From contig JAAXTM010000003.1 in NCBI GenBank assembly GCA_013336525.1, positions 1-64,000 on the forward strand: 64,000 nucleotides of DNA, written 5' to 3'. The translations under genes were made by a program, and so were the position numbers. Within the stretch, counting starts at the first letter, position 1, and each line of letters starts with the position of its first letter. This document shows positions 9,569-20,601 of the stretch, piece by piece. Source of the stretch: Geobacteraceae bacterium (GTDB lineage: Bacteria > Desulfobacterota > Desulfuromonadia > Geobacterales > Pseudopelobacteraceae). Below the pieces are notes generated by a model. That model ran no database searches. It was not told the origin of the DNA and saw only the letters and a program-made list of their open reading frames with translations.

Positions 9569-11317
9569 TTAGTCCACAAAACTCTTTAATTTTTTACTGC
9601 GACTTGGATGGCGTAATTTGCGTAAGGCTTTTGCCTCTATCTGACGGATGCGCTCGCGTGTCACCTCAAAATCCTGACCAACTTCTTCAAGAGTGTGATC
9701 ACTCTTCTCACCGATGCCAAACCTCATTCTGAGAACTTTTTCCTCGCGCGGTGTCAATGTAGCCAGCACTTTTGCAGTGCTTTCAGAAAGATTGTTCTTA
9801 ATAACTGCTTCAATCGGGGAAATAACACCTTTGTCCTCAATAAAATCGCCTAAATGAGAATCCTCTTCTTCTCCGATTGGGGTTTCAAGTGAAATTGGCT
9901 CTTTGGCAATCTTAAGGACCTTACGCACCTTGTCGAGTGGCAGCTGCATACGTTCAGCAATCTCTTCTGGGGATGGCTCGCGGCCGTTTTCCTGTACTAA
10001 TTGGCGGCTGGTGCGGATCAGTTTGTTTATGGTTTCGATCATGTGGACCGGAATGCGGATTGTACGAGCCTGGTCGGCAATGGCACGGGTAATGGCCTGA
10101 CGGATCCACCAGGTGGCATAGGTGGAAAACTTGTAGCCGCGCTGGTATTCAAATTTATCGACAGCCTTCATCAGGCCGATGTTTCCTTCCTGAATGAGAT
10201 CTAGAAACTGCAGTCCTCGATTTGTATATTTCTTTGCTATTGACACGACCAGGCGCAAGTTTGCCTCGATAAGTTCACTTTTAGCAATTCGGGCCTTGCA
10301 CTCACCCTCTTCAATAGCCTTAAGCGCCGCAGCAAGATCGCGGGCCTTGAAACCGGACTCTTGCTCGACCTTCTGGATTTTATGAGCAGCGCTACGAAGA
10401 CGCTTCTCCATTTTTACTGTTTCTTCTTCATCCAGTTTTAGTTTGCTGAGTTCGGCTGTACATTTATCGTCTTCATTTTGCAGTTTATCAAGCAGCACCT
10501 TGAGCTTTTCCAGAGGGATCAGCTTCTCAAGGTCTGATAATTCGGATTGTAATTTATCCACTTTGCCGGACAGTTCCTTAAGGCGCTCGGCAACCTTGTT
10601 AGTGTGGCGATCTTTTAATCTCAATGATTTAAGAAGATCAGCCTGATGGTCTTTTCCATCCCGCAACTTTTTATCGAGTTCTTTTTTCTTTGCAGGAGAT
10701 TTTGCTGCTGCAGCAGCATCAGAAAGCTCAATTAAAAATGAATCCTGTGCGGCAATTGCATCAATAATTTCAAGCATCCTGGTTTTCTGTACATCTTCTT
10801 CATCTTCTTCAAGTTCTTCTTCTTCTACTTCTTTGCTCACTTCCGAAGGATTGATCTGGAATTTACGAAGACGTTCGCCCAGTGAGAGAACTTCCTTGAC
10901 AGTGATTGGAGTATTGAGGATTACGCTGCCAACATCGCGCTCGCCATCTTCGATTCTTTTAGCAATTTCGACTTCACCCTCACGTGTAAGGAGAGAAACT
11001 GAACCCATTTCACGCAGATACATGCGGACAGGATCACTGGTACGTCCGATAGAACCAGGTTCGAACTCAACTTCTTCTGATTCACCTTCAGCCTCTTCAT
11101 CTTCGTCAAGATCGCTCTTCATCTTCGGGATCTTGATCTTTTGGGCTGAATCCACTATTTCTATGTCCATGTCTCCAAACATACCCATAACGTCTTCAAT
11201 CTGGTCTGTGGCAATGTCCGGAGGAAGAATGTCATTGACCTCATCAAAAGTCAAAAAACCCTTTTCCTTGCCGATATCTATCAGCTGTTTAACGTCATCC
11301 ATGTTTTTCTTTGCCAT
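9569..11317 (-). CDS. rpoD: primary sigma factor RpoD
   Basis: This 582-aa housekeeping sigma-70 has region 1.1 (about 1-75), a long acidic non-conserved insert (about 100-300), region 2 ([40 protein letters not shown]), region 3 and region 4 with the HTH and the ending [23 protein letters not shown] 11317 has GAGG upstream. It is the distal part of the rpsU-dnaG-rpoD macromolecular synthesis operon, 32 bases after dnaG. Confidence 0.98.
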   Translation of the reverse strand: MAKKNMDDVKQLIDIGKEKGFLTFDEVNDILPPDIATDQIEDVMGMFGDMDIEIVDSAQKIKIPKMKSDLDEDEEAEGESEEVEFEPGSIGRTSDPVRMYLREMGSVSLLTREGEVEIAKRIEDGERDVGSVILNTPITVKEVLSLGERLRKFQINPSEVSKEVEEEELEEDEEDVQKTRMLEIIDAIAAQDSFLIELSDAAAAAKSPAKKKELDKKLRDGKDHQADLLKSLRLKDRHTNKVAERLKELSGKVDKLQSELSDLEKLIPLEKLKVLLDKLQNEDDKCTAELSKLKLDEEETVKMEKRLRSAAHKIQKVEQESGFKARDLAAALKAIEEGECKARIAKSELIEANLRLVVSIAKKYTNRGLQFLDLIQEGNIGLMKAVDKFEYQRGYKFSTYATWWIRQAITRAIADQARTIRIPVHMIETINKLIRTSRQLVQENGREPSPEEIAERMQLPLDKVRKVLKIAKEPISLETPIGEEEDSHLGDFIEDKGVISPIEAVIKNNLSESTAKVLATLTPREEKVLRMRFGIGEKSDHTLEEVGQDFEVTRERIRQIEAKALRKLRHPSRSKKLKSFVD

Positions 11318-11349
11318 GTGTATTCACCTCAAGGGAGCAGCATTTATGG

Positions 11350-13101
11350 TTAAAGCTTTGATTTTCGTGTGCGCAGAGCATCCGCCTGCTTTAGAAGAAG
11401 GCTGTATTCATCACTGCTTGGGTCTAGTATCGACAGACGGGCGGCAATATCCTTAATCGAAGCAAGCTGTTTTTTTTCATTACTCCGGGTACATTGATTT
11501 AAAACGGATCGCCAATCGATGTCAGCCAGATAAGCCTCTGAAACCATTATACGGGAAAAGAGTGCTTTTTGTTCAGGCTTTTCAAGTATTTCAGCCAGAT
11601 GACATAAAGTCTGGCTATTCTCTGAATCGGCCAAGCTGTTGAGCACAAGTCGAGCTAATTCAAGATAATCATTGCTAAAGATTGTTTCAAGGCCATTTCG
11701 CACTATTTCTTCACGTGCTTCAGGGTAATTAAGTAATAAAGCAAGAAGGGTATCCTGAATATTGTCAGCCGGCTGAGTGGCTGTACTTTCATTTACCAGA
11801 GATTCTTGATGCGGAAGTTTACCCCCCCCCATCCGCTTTCGAAATGCATGATTTGTTATTCCCAGCAGTCTGCAAATTTCCTTTTCATATAAATCACGCT
11901 CTATCGAGTCAGCAATTTTACGGAAACGGGGAACAATGTCGTCTATTATCCTGACTTTGCTGTCAACACTGTCCGGAGGTGTTTCCGCTAATAGAGTACG
12001 TACAAAATATTCAAAAGCGGGTCGCGCCTTATCGCGAAGAGCAATAAATTCCTCAGCCGTATGTGCCGTAAGAAAACTGTCTGGATCGTCACCAGCCGGT
12101 AATGAAATTACATAAGCAGGAATGCGTTGTTCAAGAAACAGCTCCATAGAACGGATGGTTGCTTTTTTTCCTGCATTATCGCTGTCGAACAGAGTGTAGA
12201 CGCGTGCAGCATGTCGTTTTATAAGTCCGGCGTGGGTGCCGGTAAGGGCAGTTCCACAGGTAGCAACAACATTTTTGACTCCAGCCCGGTACAGCGCCAG
12301 ATGATCAAAATAACCCTCTACAATAATTACAGAATTTCCGGTTCTAATAGTTGGTAATGCTATGTCCAGCCCGAAAAGAACAGAGCTCTTGTGATAGAGA
12401 GGTGATTCGGGTGAATTGATATACTTCGGAAGTGTTGTATCCAGCACTCTTCCGGCAAAAGCGATTACCTGTCCACGCGCATCCTTGATAGGGAAGATCA
12501 GGCGGTTGCGGAAAAGATCGTACCAACCGGAATCGGATTTACGAATTATACCGAGTTTAAGCGCCGCATCTAAATCAATACCATTGTTTTTTAGATGTTT
12601 TACCAGCCCATCACGCCGGTCTGGTGCAAAGCCTAGCTGGTAGACATCAGAGATATCAGCCTCTACGGAGCGATTTGCCAGATACTGCCGCGCTGGTTCC
12701 CCCTCCTGACCGTTCAGAAGTACAGAGCGGTAATAGGAAGTTGTCAGGTCATTAATGCGTTTGAACTGAGTATATTCATCCTGCGTTTTTATTTCGGATG
12801 GTGTAAGCTGCCGCTCCTCAATTTCTATTCCGGATTTTCTTGCTAGCAGCTTGACCGCTTCAGGAAAGCTGAGTCCCTCCATCTTCATGATAAAAGAGAA
12901 AGCGTTGCCACCTTCACCGCAGCCGAAACAGTGGAAAATCTCTCGCGCCGGATTTACATTGAATGACGGAGTCTTCTCGGCGTGAAACGGGCAAAGGCCA
13001 AGGAAATTGCCGCCAGCACGGCGTAAGGAAACATAGTCTGAAACAACTTCAACAATAGAAATCCGTTCAGCAACTTCGCGTACCTTCTCTTCAGGGATCA
13101 T
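11350..13101 (-). CDS. dnaG: DNA primase
   Basis: This 583-aa primase lays RNA primers at the fork. The CHC2 zinc domain ligands are C37, H40, C58 and C61. The TOPRIM core (VIIVEGYFDHLAL; DSDNAGKKA) lies around 260-320, and the C-terminal helical part would bind DnaB helicase. The ATG overlaps the cvpA stop (ATGA). A run of C bases (11822-11830) lies in the linker codons before the C-terminal domain. Confidence 0.97.
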   Translation of the reverse strand: MIPEEKVREVAERISIVEVVSDYVSLRRAGGNFLGLCPFHAEKTPSFNVNPAREIFHCFGCGEGGNAFSFIMKMEGLSFPEAVKLLARKSGIEIEERQLTPSEIKTQDEYTQFKRINDLTTSYYRSVLLNGQEGEPARQYLANRSVEADISDVYQLGFAPDRRDGLVKHLKNNGIDLDAALKLGIIRKSDSGWYDLFRNRLIFPIKDARGQVIAFAGRVLDTTLPKYINSPESPLYHKSSVLFGLDIALPTIRTGNSVIIVEGYFDHLALYRAGVKNVVATCGTALTGTHAGLIKRHAARVYTLFDSDNAGKKATIRSMELFLEQRIPAYVISLPAGDDPDSFLTAHTAEEFIALRDKARPAFEYFVRTLLAETPPDSVDSKVRIIDDIVPRFRKIADSIERDLYEKEICRLLGITNHAFRKRMGGGKLPHQESLVNESTATQPADNIQDTLLALLLNYPEAREEIVRNGLETIFSNDYLELARLVLNSLADSENSQTLCHLAEILEKPEQKALFSRIMVSEAYLADIDWRSVLNQCTRSNEKKQLASIKDIAARLSILDPSSDEYSLLLKQADALRTRKSKL

Positions 13102-13589
13102 TTCTTCTGGCCATTGGCGTCACGCCATTCCGAGAGGAAACGATCACCAGTATGAGCCAGCATGTTAGCGGACTCTGATGACCGGATCTTGTTCCGGATC
13201 TGCTCAGGCATAAATCCCGAAGAAGCTATACTAAAAACCATGCAGAGTAACAGTGCTCCTTCGGCAACGCCTATAAATAAACCGCCAAGTCTATTCAGGC
13301 TGCCCAGCATGACAAGCCGCAGGGCAGCGGTTATTACATTGCCAATAATATGGGCAGAGATCCCACTGATCAGCAAGATGATGACGAAAGCAAGGAACGA
13401 AGAAAGATGCGCCGGCAGGTGAAGCACACTTTTTATCGGCAATGCAAGAAGCGGGTAAAAACGAAATGCAAGCCATCCGCCAAACAGAAGACCCGTCAGA
13501 GAAGATGCCTCATTGACAAGCCCACGGACCAAGCCTTTGACCGCAAAAAAACAGAGAACAGACAGAATAATGATATCAATAAGATTCAT
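13098..13589 (-). CDS. cvpA: CvpA-family membrane protein
   Basis: This 163-aa protein has four predicted membrane helices and the CvpA/colicin V production family start (IDIIILSVLCFFAVKGLVRGLVNEASS). Its molecular function is poorly defined; E. coli CvpA affects envelope integrity. It sits between yqeY and dnaG and overlaps dnaG by 4 bases. Confidence 0.85.
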   Translation of the reverse strand: MNLIDIIILSVLCFFAVKGLVRGLVNEASSLTGLLFGGWLAFRFYPLLALPIKSVLHLPAHLSSFLAFVIILLISGISAHIIGNVITAALRLVMLGSLNRLGGLFIGVAEGALLLCMVFSIASSGFMPEQIRNKIRSSESANMLAHTGDRFLSEWRDANGQKK

Positions 13590-13615
13590 ATTAGTGCCAT
13601 GACCAATTTACAAAG

Positions 13616-13642
13616 AAGGGGCAATCTCAATGAAAGCCCCTT
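13616..13642 (-). terminator. intra-operon hairpin between yqeY and cvpA
   Basis: A 7-bp GC-rich stem (13616-13622 with 13636-13642) follows yqeY on the minus strand with CTTTG behind it. It is too weak in T to be a full terminator and may be a partial terminator or processing site that lowers dnaG expression relative to rpsU. Confidence 0.4.
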
Positions 13643-13687
13643 GACAGTCTAATTATTACTGAACATTCTTTCAGCACATTCAAAACA

Positions 13688-14131
13688 CTAGGCAAGTAGT
13701 CTCCGGACAGCATCACTTACAACCTTTCCGTCAGCTTTGCCAGCGGTAAGAGGGGTGACTGCCTTCATTACCCGTCCCATGTCCTTGACGCCCTGCGCAG
13801 ATATATCCTGAATCGTCCGGATGATAAGTGAATCAATTTCATCAGGGCCCAACTGAGTCGGCAGGAACTCAAGCAGGATGGCCAGCTCTAATTCCTCTTT
13901 CTCGGCAAGTTCAATACGGTTCCCTTCGCGAAACATGCGTATTGACTCGCGGCGTTGTTTGGCTAGTGAAGATATTACATCAATAACTGCCTGATCATTT
14001 AGTTCCGTGCGGGTATCAATCTCCCGGTTTTTAATCACGGCATTAACCATGCGGACAGCCGAAAGGCGCAGGGTATCCCGCGCCTTCATGGCTGCTTTCA
14101 TCGCATCGTTTAACTGTTCTTTTAACGTCAT
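13688..14131 (-). CDS. yqeY: GatB/YqeY domain protein
   Basis: This 147-aa helical protein matches the YqeY family, related to the tRNA-binding tail of amidotransferase subunit GatB (LKEQLNDAMKAAMKARD at the start; KDMGRVMKAVTPLTAGKADG near 115). The family function is not firmly known. It follows rpsU by 28 bases in the usual macromolecular synthesis operon. Confidence 0.9.
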   Translation of the reverse strand: MTLKEQLNDAMKAAMKARDTLRLSAVRMVNAVIKNREIDTRTELNDQAVIDVISSLAKQRRESIRMFREGNRIELAEKEELELAILLEFLPTQLGPDEIDSLIIRTIQDISAQGVKDMGRVMKAVTPLTAGKADGKVVSDAVRRLLA

Positions 14132-14159
14132 ACAGTTTGTTCCCGATCCCGGTAGAATG

Positions 14160-14357
14160 CTAGTCGATCATTTTACGCTGCTTTTTAAGTGCACGTTTAC
14201 GAGCGGCGATGGCCTTCTTCTTGCGTTTAATACTTGGTTTCTCGAAATGCTCACGCTTACGGACTTCGGAAAGAATTCCCGCTTTCTCGCACTGTTTTTT
14301 AAACTTCTTCAGTGCCATTTCAAACGGCTCGCTATCCTTTATTTTTACTCCCGGCAT
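14160..14357 (-). CDS. rpsU: 30S ribosomal protein S21
   Basis: This 65-aa, strongly basic protein matches S21 along its whole length ([28 protein letters not shown]). A GGAGG site lies 8 bases before ATG. It is the first gene of the operon with yqeY, cvpA, dnaG and rpoD. Confidence 0.97.
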   Translation of the reverse strand: MPGVKIKDSEPFEMALKKFKKQCEKAGILSEVRKREHFEKPSIKRKKKAIAARKRALKKQRKMID

Positions 14358-14433
14358 GTAAAATCACCTCCCGTCCATTAGTCGTTCAGATAAATTAATA
14401 TGTTGTCATCAATAGAAAAATTGAGAGTTGTGT

Positions 14434-14461
14434 ACAATAACACACTGTGCAACTTTGTCAA
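14434..14461 (-). promoter_or_regulatory. promoter of the rpsU-dnaG-rpoD operon
   Basis: On the minus strand TTGACA (14456-14461) and TATTGT (14434-14439) are 16 bases apart. They sit in the 125-base gap between hisE and rpsU and leave a leader of about 70 bases. Confidence 0.6.
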
Positions 14462-14482
14462 TAAACAAATGTATAAAAAGGG

Positions 14483-14824
14483 TCAAGGGTTAAGTGGCAA
14501 GGATCTCGAAGCCTTCTCAGCAATACCAGATGTTCCAAACCTTCTCCGCAACTCATTGTAAACATCTTCTGGAGGAATGTCCTGGTGTCCGAGCAGAACA
14601 AGAAGATGAAAGATAAGATCGGTTATTTCATAAACAACTTCGTCACGTGCGCCTCCTTTTGCAGCAATGACGACTTCAGTTGCCTCTTCACCGATCTTCT
14701 TTAGTATTTTATCAATCCCCCCCCGCATGAGGGAGGTGGTATAGGAGGAGCCGTCGGCCGGATTTGCCTTGCGGTCAAGTATGACCTGATAGACGGCCTG
14801 GAGGATATCATCTTCATTCTTCAT
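14483..14824 (-). CDS. hisE: phosphoribosyl-ATP pyrophosphatase
   Basis: This 113-aa enzyme is the second step of histidine synthesis. The MazG-like core is present ([33 protein letters not shown]). It is a stand-alone HisE, not fused to HisI. ATG overlaps the hisF stop by 4 bases. Confidence 0.95.
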   Translation of the reverse strand: MKNEDDILQAVYQVILDRKANPADGSSYTTSLMRGGIDKILKKIGEEATEVVIAAKGGARDEVVYEITDLIFHLLVLLGHQDIPPEDVYNELRRRFGTSGIAEKASRSLPLNP

Positions 14825-15582
14825 AAACGCACCTCCACCCCTTTGTTACGGAGATATTCCTTTGCCTCGCCGATGGTGTATTCCCTGTAGTGGAATATTG
14901 ACGCGGCGAGACAGGCGCTGGCTCCGGCGGTAGTAAAGCCATCGTAGATATGTTCCAGATTACCGACGCCACCTGATGCGATGACAGGGATTGAAACAGC
15001 GTCCACTACAGCACGTGTTAGTTCAAGATCATAGCCGTCTTTTGTACCATCGCAATCCATGCTTGTCAGAAGAATCTCGCCTGAGCCGTAAGCTTCCATC
15101 AAGGCTGCCCATTCGACAGCATCAAGCCCGGTCGGTTTGCGACCACCATGGGTATAGACCTGCCACCGTTTTTCACCCGGTACCCGGCGGGCGTCTATGG
15201 CAACAACTGTGCATTGCGAGCCGAAGCGTTCGGCGGCTTCGCGTACAAAATCAGGGCGGTCTACCGCGGCGGTGTTAATCGATGTTTTGTCTGCGCCGGC
15301 ATTGAGGAGGCGGCGGATGTCCTCTACGCAGCGGATTCCGCCACCCACGGTCAGCGGCATAAATACGCGCTCAGCAGTACGACGCACTACGTCAACAATC
15401 GTGTCACGCTGGTCGGAGGAAGCAGTAATGTCCAAAAAGGTCAGCTCGTCGGCTCCCTCCAGATCATAGCGTTCTGCAATTTCGACCGGATCACCGGCAT
15501 CGCGCAGTTCCAAAAACTGGACACCCTTGACGACGCGGCCCCCTTTTACATCAAGGCAGGGAATGATACGTTTGGTCAACAT
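14821..15582 (-). CDS. hisF: imidazole glycerol phosphate synthase, cyclase subunit
   Basis: This 253-aa TIM barrel has the catalytic D11 ([14 protein letters not shown]) and D130 (VVAIDA), plus the GGV phosphate sites. It uses ammonia from HisH to make IGP and AICAR. It overlaps hisA by 7 bases. Confidence 0.97.
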   Translation of the reverse strand: MLTKRIIPCLDVKGGRVVKGVQFLELRDAGDPVEIAERYDLEGADELTFLDITASSDQRDTIVDVVRRTAERVFMPLTVGGGIRCVEDIRRLLNAGADKTSINTAAVDRPDFVREAAERFGSQCTVVAIDARRVPGEKRWQVYTHGGRKPTGLDAVEWAALMEAYGSGEILLTSMDCDGTKDGYDLELTRAVVDAVSIPVIASGGVGNLEHIYDGFTTAGASACLAASIFHYREYTIGEAKEYLRNKGVEVRL

Positions 15583-16316
15583 TTCCAGATTTTTCCTTTT
15601 GTGAGTGCAATCGCCTCGTTCAGCCTTATAGCTCCGGTATAAACCGCTTTGCCGGTGATGACGCCGGAAACTCCGCAGGATTCGATGGCCATCAGATTCT
15701 GAATATCTTTTAGAGACGAAACACCGCCGGACGCAATGACCGGAATGGAGATGGACTCAGCCAGTCCCTTGGTTGCTTCCAGATTTGGCCCCTGCAGCAT
15801 ACCGTCACGACTGATATCAGTGTAGATTATAGCCGAGACACCGAAACCCTCGAACTTTTTGGCAAGATCAACAGCGGTAACGTCGGTCAACTCGGCCCAC
15901 CCCTGGACGGCTACCATGCCATTTTTTGCATCGATACCTACAACAACCTGCCCGGGAAATTTTGCACAGGCTTCGCGTACCAGCTCAGGATTCCTCTGGG
16001 CTGCGGTGCCGATAATAACCCGAGAAAGTCCAAGCGACAGATATGCCTCAATAGTAGCAATGTCCCTGATACCGCCTCCAAGTTGGGCCGGAATGGTGAT
16101 GGCTTTGAGGATCGCCTCAATGGCTCCCTTGTTTTTTGGTTGACCGGCAAAGGCACCATCAAGGTCCACGATATGAAGCAGTTCTGCACCCTGGTCCTGC
16201 CATTCGCGAGCCTGAGCACCGGGGTTGTCGCTGAAAACTGTATCCTTATTCATTAGTCCTTGTTCCAGGCGGACGCAATTTCCTTCTTTAAGGTCTATGG
16301 CGGGTATTACGATCAT
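15576..16316 (-). CDS. hisA: ProFAR isomerase
   Basis: This 246-aa TIM barrel isomerase is related to HisF. Catalytic D8 ([14 protein letters not shown]) and the second aspartate ([10 protein letters not shown]) are present. ATG overlaps the hisH stop by 4 bases. Confidence 0.96.
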   Translation of the reverse strand: MIVIPAIDLKEGNCVRLEQGLMNKDTVFSDNPGAQAREWQDQGAELLHIVDLDGAFAGQPKNKGAIEAILKAITIPAQLGGGIRDIATIEAYLSLGLSRVIIGTAAQRNPELVREACAKFPGQVVVGIDAKNGMVAVQGWAELTDVTAVDLAKKFEGFGVSAIIYTDISRDGMLQGPNLEATKGLAESISIPVIASGGVSSLKDIQNLMAIESCGVSGVITGKAVYTGAIRLNEAIALTKGKIWKC

Positions 16317-16936
16317 TTTAGCTCCGCAAAATTTTTCAGGATTTGCAGGCCGATTGCCTGCGATTTCTCCGGGTGAAACTGGGTGGCGACGACATTATCT
16401 TTCCAGATTGAAGAACAGAATTCGATACCGTAGTCAGTAGTTGTCGCGATCACACCACTGTCATCCGGTTTGACGTAATAGGAATGGACAAAATAGACGT
16501 TGCTGCCATCAACAATGCCATTAAAGGCTGGTGGACGGCGTTTGAAGCAGAGTTGATTCCAGCCCATTTGCGGTACTTTGAGTTTTTGACCAGCTACCGT
16601 CATCTGGTCCGGAAAGCGAAGAACATGCCCTGGAATAACATTCAGTCCCCTATACAGACCAAACTCGACGCTGTCAGTAAAAAGCAGCTGCATTCCGACG
16701 CAGATTCCCAGGAAGGGCCTTCCTTCCCCGATAACCTTCAGGATAGGCTCGACAAACCCACTCTGTTCCAGATTGTGCATGCAGTCGCGAAAAGCGCCTA
16801 CACCAGGCAGTACTACCCTTTCAGCCTGGAGAACAACCTTCGGATCATCGGTGATAATTGCTTCACTGCCGATCTTTTCAAATCCTTTTTGTACGGAGCG
16901 GAGGTTGCCCATTCCGTAGTCAATAATGGCGATCAT
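16313..16936 (-). CDS. hisH: imidazole glycerol phosphate synthase, glutaminase subunit
   Basis: This 207-aa class I glutamine amidotransferase has nucleophile C79 ([10 protein letters not shown]) and the His-Glu pair in QFHPEKS near the C-terminus. Its ATG overlaps the TGA of the upstream chemoreceptor gene (ATGA), so hisH translation is likely coupled to it. hisB, which usually precedes hisH in Geobacter-type operons, is not here. Confidence 0.96.
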   Translation of the reverse strand: MIAIIDYGMGNLRSVQKGFEKIGSEAIITDDPKVVLQAERVVLPGVGAFRDCMHNLEQSGFVEPILKVIGEGRPFLGICVGMQLLFTDSVEFGLYRGLNVIPGHVLRFPDQMTVAGQKLKVPQMGWNQLCFKRRPPAFNGIVDGSNVYFVHSYYVKPDDSGVIATTTDYGIEFCSSIWKDNVVATQFHPEKSQAIGLQILKNFAELK

Positions 16937-18489
16937 TTTATTCCGCTCTTGTTAAGGTGGGGGCCATATTTTTTATCAGTACCCTTAATGTGATTGACCA
17001 ACCAATCCTGCAGAAAATTAATTACGTCCTGGGCAATCAGTGGTTCGCCGGCATTGAATTTGCCAATCAGTTCGGTGACCTGGTCAAGCAGTTTCTTGTG
17101 CAAGGCCTTATGCTGGGTCTCTTCAGGGTAGTGAGTTTGAGCAAAATTGCGCTCCTCGTCGGCAAAGTGGTTGACAGTGTATTCGGCAAGACCGTTTAAT
17201 ACACGACCGACCGCCTCCTTACTCTTTTTCTGCTGCATGGCATCGGCCAGGTCATTAACCATATTGAAGAGTACTTTGTGTTGCTCATCATATTTTGAAA
17301 CGCCGGTGGCAAAGGAAGCATCCCACTCCAGTGCTTTTGACAGGCGGAACTTTCCAACAAGTTCATGCAGGTTGTCAACCTCCCTGGCAAGCGTGGTGGT
17401 GGCCTGAGTTGTACTCCGGGAGTTTTCTACATTCCGGTTAACAACATCAGTGATCATCTGGATATTGTTGGTGATCTCCTGAGTTGTAGCGGTCTGCTCT
17501 TCAGCTGCAGTTGCAACCTGACTGATCTGCATGGTCAGTTCATTGATCTTGTTGAGAATGTCTTCCAATGCTTCGCCTGAACGGGTTGTCTCAGCAGTAC
17601 CCCGTTTAACCTCGTCAACCCCCTCGGACATGGAATCTACAGCACTCTGAGTTTCATTTTGAATGGCTTTGATCATTGCAGCAATTTCTTTCGTTGCCTT
17701 GGTGGTGCGTTCTGCCAGAGCCCGAACCTCATCGGCAACAACCGCAAAACCGCGCCCCTGTTCGCCGGCTCTGGCCGCTTCGATTGCGGCATTGAGGGCC
17801 AGGAGGTTGGTTTGATCAGCAATGTCCTGAATTGTGCTGACAATTGCGCCAATCTGATCGGAGCGCTGTCCCAATCCTTCAACCGTTTGGGATGATATGT
17901 TTACGCGTTGCGCAATGTTTTCCATCAGGCGGGAACTGCTCTGGACAAGCTGTGAGCCGCTGTGGGTCTGTTCGGTTGCCTTCTGTGCGCTCTCGGCGGC
18001 GTATAGACAGTTGCGAGCAATGTCACCGGACGTGGCGGACATCTCTTCACTGGCAGTGGCGATGGTACTGGCCTGAATGGCGACATCTTCGGCAGCAGAG
18101 GCCATTGCGTCGGTTGTTGAACGGACCATTACAACCGAATCACGCACCGTGTCAGCGACGGAAAAGAATTGACGCATCGCCTTGTTCATGTCGGTCATCA
18201 TGGTATTAAAGGCGGTCGCAAGTCGTACAAAGTCACCACCACCGGTAACGTCCGCCCTGACGGAGAGGTCGCCACCAGCAGCCTTTTCGAGGGCAGTAAT
18301 GATTCCTGCAAGAGGTTTGAGCAAATTGTTGCAGATGAATCCGAGTAAGGCTGACATTACAACAAGCACAACAGTGCCGATCAGGGTCGCTATCCAAAGC
18401 TCGTTATCAGGGTTCAGAGCAGTGGCTGCAACTACAGCAATGATAACACTAATGGCATTGCCGAGGATAATACGCAGAGTAAAAGACAT
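16933..18489 (-). CDS. methyl-accepting chemotaxis protein with C-terminal bacteriohemerythrin domain
   Basis: This is a 518-aa sensor. Two membrane helices (about 7-25 and 31-57) are separated by only a few residues, so there is no periplasmic sensor domain. A HAMP segment (58-110) and MCP signalling domain follow, with the hairpin tip around 225-262 ([20 protein letters not shown], then [12 protein letters not shown]). A haemerythrin domain occupies about 386-515. All seven diiron ligands are present: H404, H441, E445, H460, H464, H500 and D505. The protein likely senses O2 or NO in the cytoplasm and signals to CheA. It starts 48 bases after glyS with AAAAGGAG before ATG and overlaps hisH, so it lies inside a glyQS-his transcription unit. 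Confidence 0.92.
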   Translation of the reverse strand: MSFTLRIILGNAISVIIAVVAATALNPDNELWIATLIGTVVLVVMSALLGFICNNLLKPLAGIITALEKAAGGDLSVRADVTGGGDFVRLATAFNTMMTDMNKAMRQFFSVADTVRDSVVMVRSTTDAMASAAEDVAIQASTIATASEEMSATSGDIARNCLYAAESAQKATEQTHSGSQLVQSSSRLMENIAQRVNISSQTVEGLGQRSDQIGAIVSTIQDIADQTNLLALNAAIEAARAGEQGRGFAVVADEVRALAERTTKATKEIAAMIKAIQNETQSAVDSMSEGVDEVKRGTAETTRSGEALEDILNKINELTMQISQVATAAEEQTATTQEITNNIQMITDVVNRNVENSRSTTQATTTLAREVDNLHELVGKFRLSKALEWDASFATGVSKYDEQHKVLFNMVNDLADAMQQKKSKEAVGRVLNGLAEYTVNHFADEERNFAQTHYPEETQHKALHKKLLDQVTELIGKFNAGEPLIAQDVINFLQDWLVNHIKGTDKKYGPHLNKSGIK

Positions 18490-18537
18490 GGTGTGCTCCT
18501 TTTGATGTGGTAAATTAGGCTGACAATTAGTTGCTAC

Positions 18538-20601
18538 CTAAGCAATCCTTGAAAAGTCAGCAATACGGCCGAACATACGGGCGATGGCGGTAAGCATAGC
18601 CAGGCGGTTGGCACGTACCCGCTGGTCTTCTGCCATAACCATGACCCGATCAAAAAAAGCATCCACCGGCCCCCTCAAAGTAGCGATTTCGGTCAGGGCA
18701 TCAAGCCAGTAACCGGCTGCTACCCTGGTTTCAACTGAGGCTTTAACTGCCAGGAAAGCCTCGTACAATGCACTTTCTGCCGTGTCCTCGAACAGTGTCG
18801 GGTCTATCGGTGCATCAGTCCCATCTTTGATGATGTTGCCGACACGCTTGAAGGCAACGGCCAGTGGTTCAAAGTCGGAATGGGTGGCAAACTCGGCAAG
18901 GGCGACAATACGGGCCTTTACGTCTACCAGTTCATCAAATCCGGCAGAAACCGCTGCATCAACCGCATCTCCAGAAAAATCATTACCCAGCAGATTGATA
19001 AATCTGGCGCGGAAATACTCCAGTATTTCGCCGGCAACCTGTTCCCGGGGGCGGGTCAGTTTTGCGGACAGCAGTTCAAGAGCCTTATCAATCAATACTG
19101 AAAGAGACAGACGGTAGCCCCTGTCCAGGATGATACTGATGATACCAATGGTCGCGCGTCTTAGGGCGTATGGATCAGCGGCACCTGTCGGAATTAACCC
19201 CACACTGAAACAACCGCAGATTGTATCGAGCTTGTCAGCTATAGAGACGAAGGCGCCAATATCAGATGTCGGCAGTTCACCGCCGGCCTGGGTTGGCAGG
19301 TAGTGCTCGGCAATGGCCGCAGCCACGGCCGCATCCTCTCCTTCCAACAGGGCGTATTCTCGCCCCATGATGCCCTGTACCTCAGGAAACTCTCCAACCA
19401 TTGCGGACACCAGGTCGGCCTTGCAGAGCCAGGCGGCCCTTGCAGTTTGTGTTGTGACGGCAGGGTTGAGTCTCACTGCAAGACCCTCGGCCAGTGTCCG
19501 GAAACGCTCCATCTTTTCGAAGGAGGTGCCGAGCTTCTGCTGGTAGACTACCTTTTTGAGGGCCTCGACACGCTCGTCCAGCTTGACTTTTTTGTCCTCC
19601 TCAAAGAAAAAACGGGCGTCGGACAGGCGGGCGCGAAGAACACGTTCGTTGCCCTTAACCACGACCGAAGGATCGTCCGTCAAGGTGTTGTTGATTGTAA
19701 TGAAACCGGGCAGCAGTTTGCCGTTTGCGTCTACGATGGAAAAGTAGCGCTGGTGGCTGCGCATGGAGGTGATCAGCACCTCTTTTGGTACTTCAAGGAA
19801 TTCCTCCGAGAATGTGCCGTGCACCGCACTGGGGTACTCCACCAGAAAGCTGACCTGCTCCAGCAGTTCCTCATCGGGCAGCAGGTGACCACCAGCAGCT
19901 ATTGCTACGCGGTGGGTCTCTCGGCGAATTATCTCTTTGCGCCGTTCCTGATCCGGGATGACAAAATGGCGCTCACATTCTTCAAGGTAGCTTGCATAAT
20001 CACGAACCGGAAAGGAGGTGTTGGCCATAAAACGGTGGCCGCGTGATACTGTGCCACTGGTGATGTTGCCGAATTCGAAAGGTACAACAATGCCGGCAAA
20101 CAGCGCTACTATCCAGTGGACCGGACGGGCGAAGCGTACGTCAAGATCACCCCAGCGCATGGATTTTTTAAAAGGGATGTCATTGATCAGTTTGGGCAGG
20201 ATTTCCGAGAGCAGCTCATGAGTCGGTCGTCCGGTCTCTGTCCGGGTGATTGAGATATATTCACCCTTGTCAGTTTTAACGATCTGAATGGCGGAAACAT
20301 CGACTCCCTGTCCGCGGGCAAATCCCTCAGCGGCTTTAGTCGGTTTGCCGTCGGCATCGTAGGCCGCTTTGATTGATGGTCCGGTGGCAGTGATCTCGGC
20401 ATCCGGCTGCACAGTCGGAATACCTTTGACCACCAAGGCCAGTCGCCGCGGTGTGGCCATGGTCTTGACTTCACCGAATGTCAGGCGGGCGGTTGCCAGC
20501 TCGCGGATGATAATGGCTTCCATTTCGGCCATGGCGCGAGGGATGAATCCGGCCGGAATCTCTTCGGTGCCTATTTCAAGAAAAAGTTCTTTAGTGCTCA
20601 T
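18538..20601 (-). CDS. glyS: glycine--tRNA ligase beta subunit
   Basis: This 687-aa subunit carries the tRNA-recognition and anticodon-binding (DALR-type) parts of the bacterial alpha2beta2 glycyl-tRNA synthetase. The family start [14 protein letters not shown] is present. Start 20601 (MSTKELF) has AAAGGAGGT upstream and overlaps the glyQ stop by 4 bases; a longer open frame reaching 20766 is only a glyQ shadow. Confidence 0.97.
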   Translation of the reverse strand: MSTKELFLEIGTEEIPAGFIPRAMAEMEAIIIRELATARLTFGEVKTMATPRRLALVVKGIPTVQPDAEITATGPSIKAAYDADGKPTKAAEGFARGQGVDVSAIQIVKTDKGEYISITRTETGRPTHELLSEILPKLINDIPFKKSMRWGDLDVRFARPVHWIVALFAGIVVPFEFGNITSGTVSRGHRFMANTSFPVRDYASYLEECERHFVIPDQERRKEIIRRETHRVAIAAGGHLLPDEELLEQVSFLVEYPSAVHGTFSEEFLEVPKEVLITSMRSHQRYFSIVDANGKLLPGFITINNTLTDDPSVVVKGNERVLRARLSDARFFFEEDKKVKLDERVEALKKVVYQQKLGTSFEKMERFRTLAEGLAVRLNPAVTTQTARAAWLCKADLVSAMVGEFPEVQGIMGREYALLEGEDAAVAAAIAEHYLPTQAGGELPTSDIGAFVSIADKLDTICGCFSVGLIPTGAADPYALRRATIGIISIILDRGYRLSLSVLIDKALELLSAKLTRPREQVAGEILEYFRARFINLLGNDFSGDAVDAAVSAGFDELVDVKARIVALAEFATHSDFEPLAVAFKRVGNIIKDGTDAPIDPTLFEDTAESALYEAFLAVKASVETRVAAGYWLDALTEIATLRGPVDAFFDRVMVMAEDQRVRANRLAMLTAIARMFGRIADFSRIA

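Noticed and set aside
10833-11456. 207-aa Ser-rich open frame on + opposite rpoD
   Set aside because: Low-complexity Ser/Arg translation is what the complement of acidic rpoD codons gives; it is not a gene.
19303-20046. 247-aa open frame on + inside glyS
   Set aside because: It is the antisense shadow of a highly conserved glyS reading frame, with no ribosome site and no recognisable domain.
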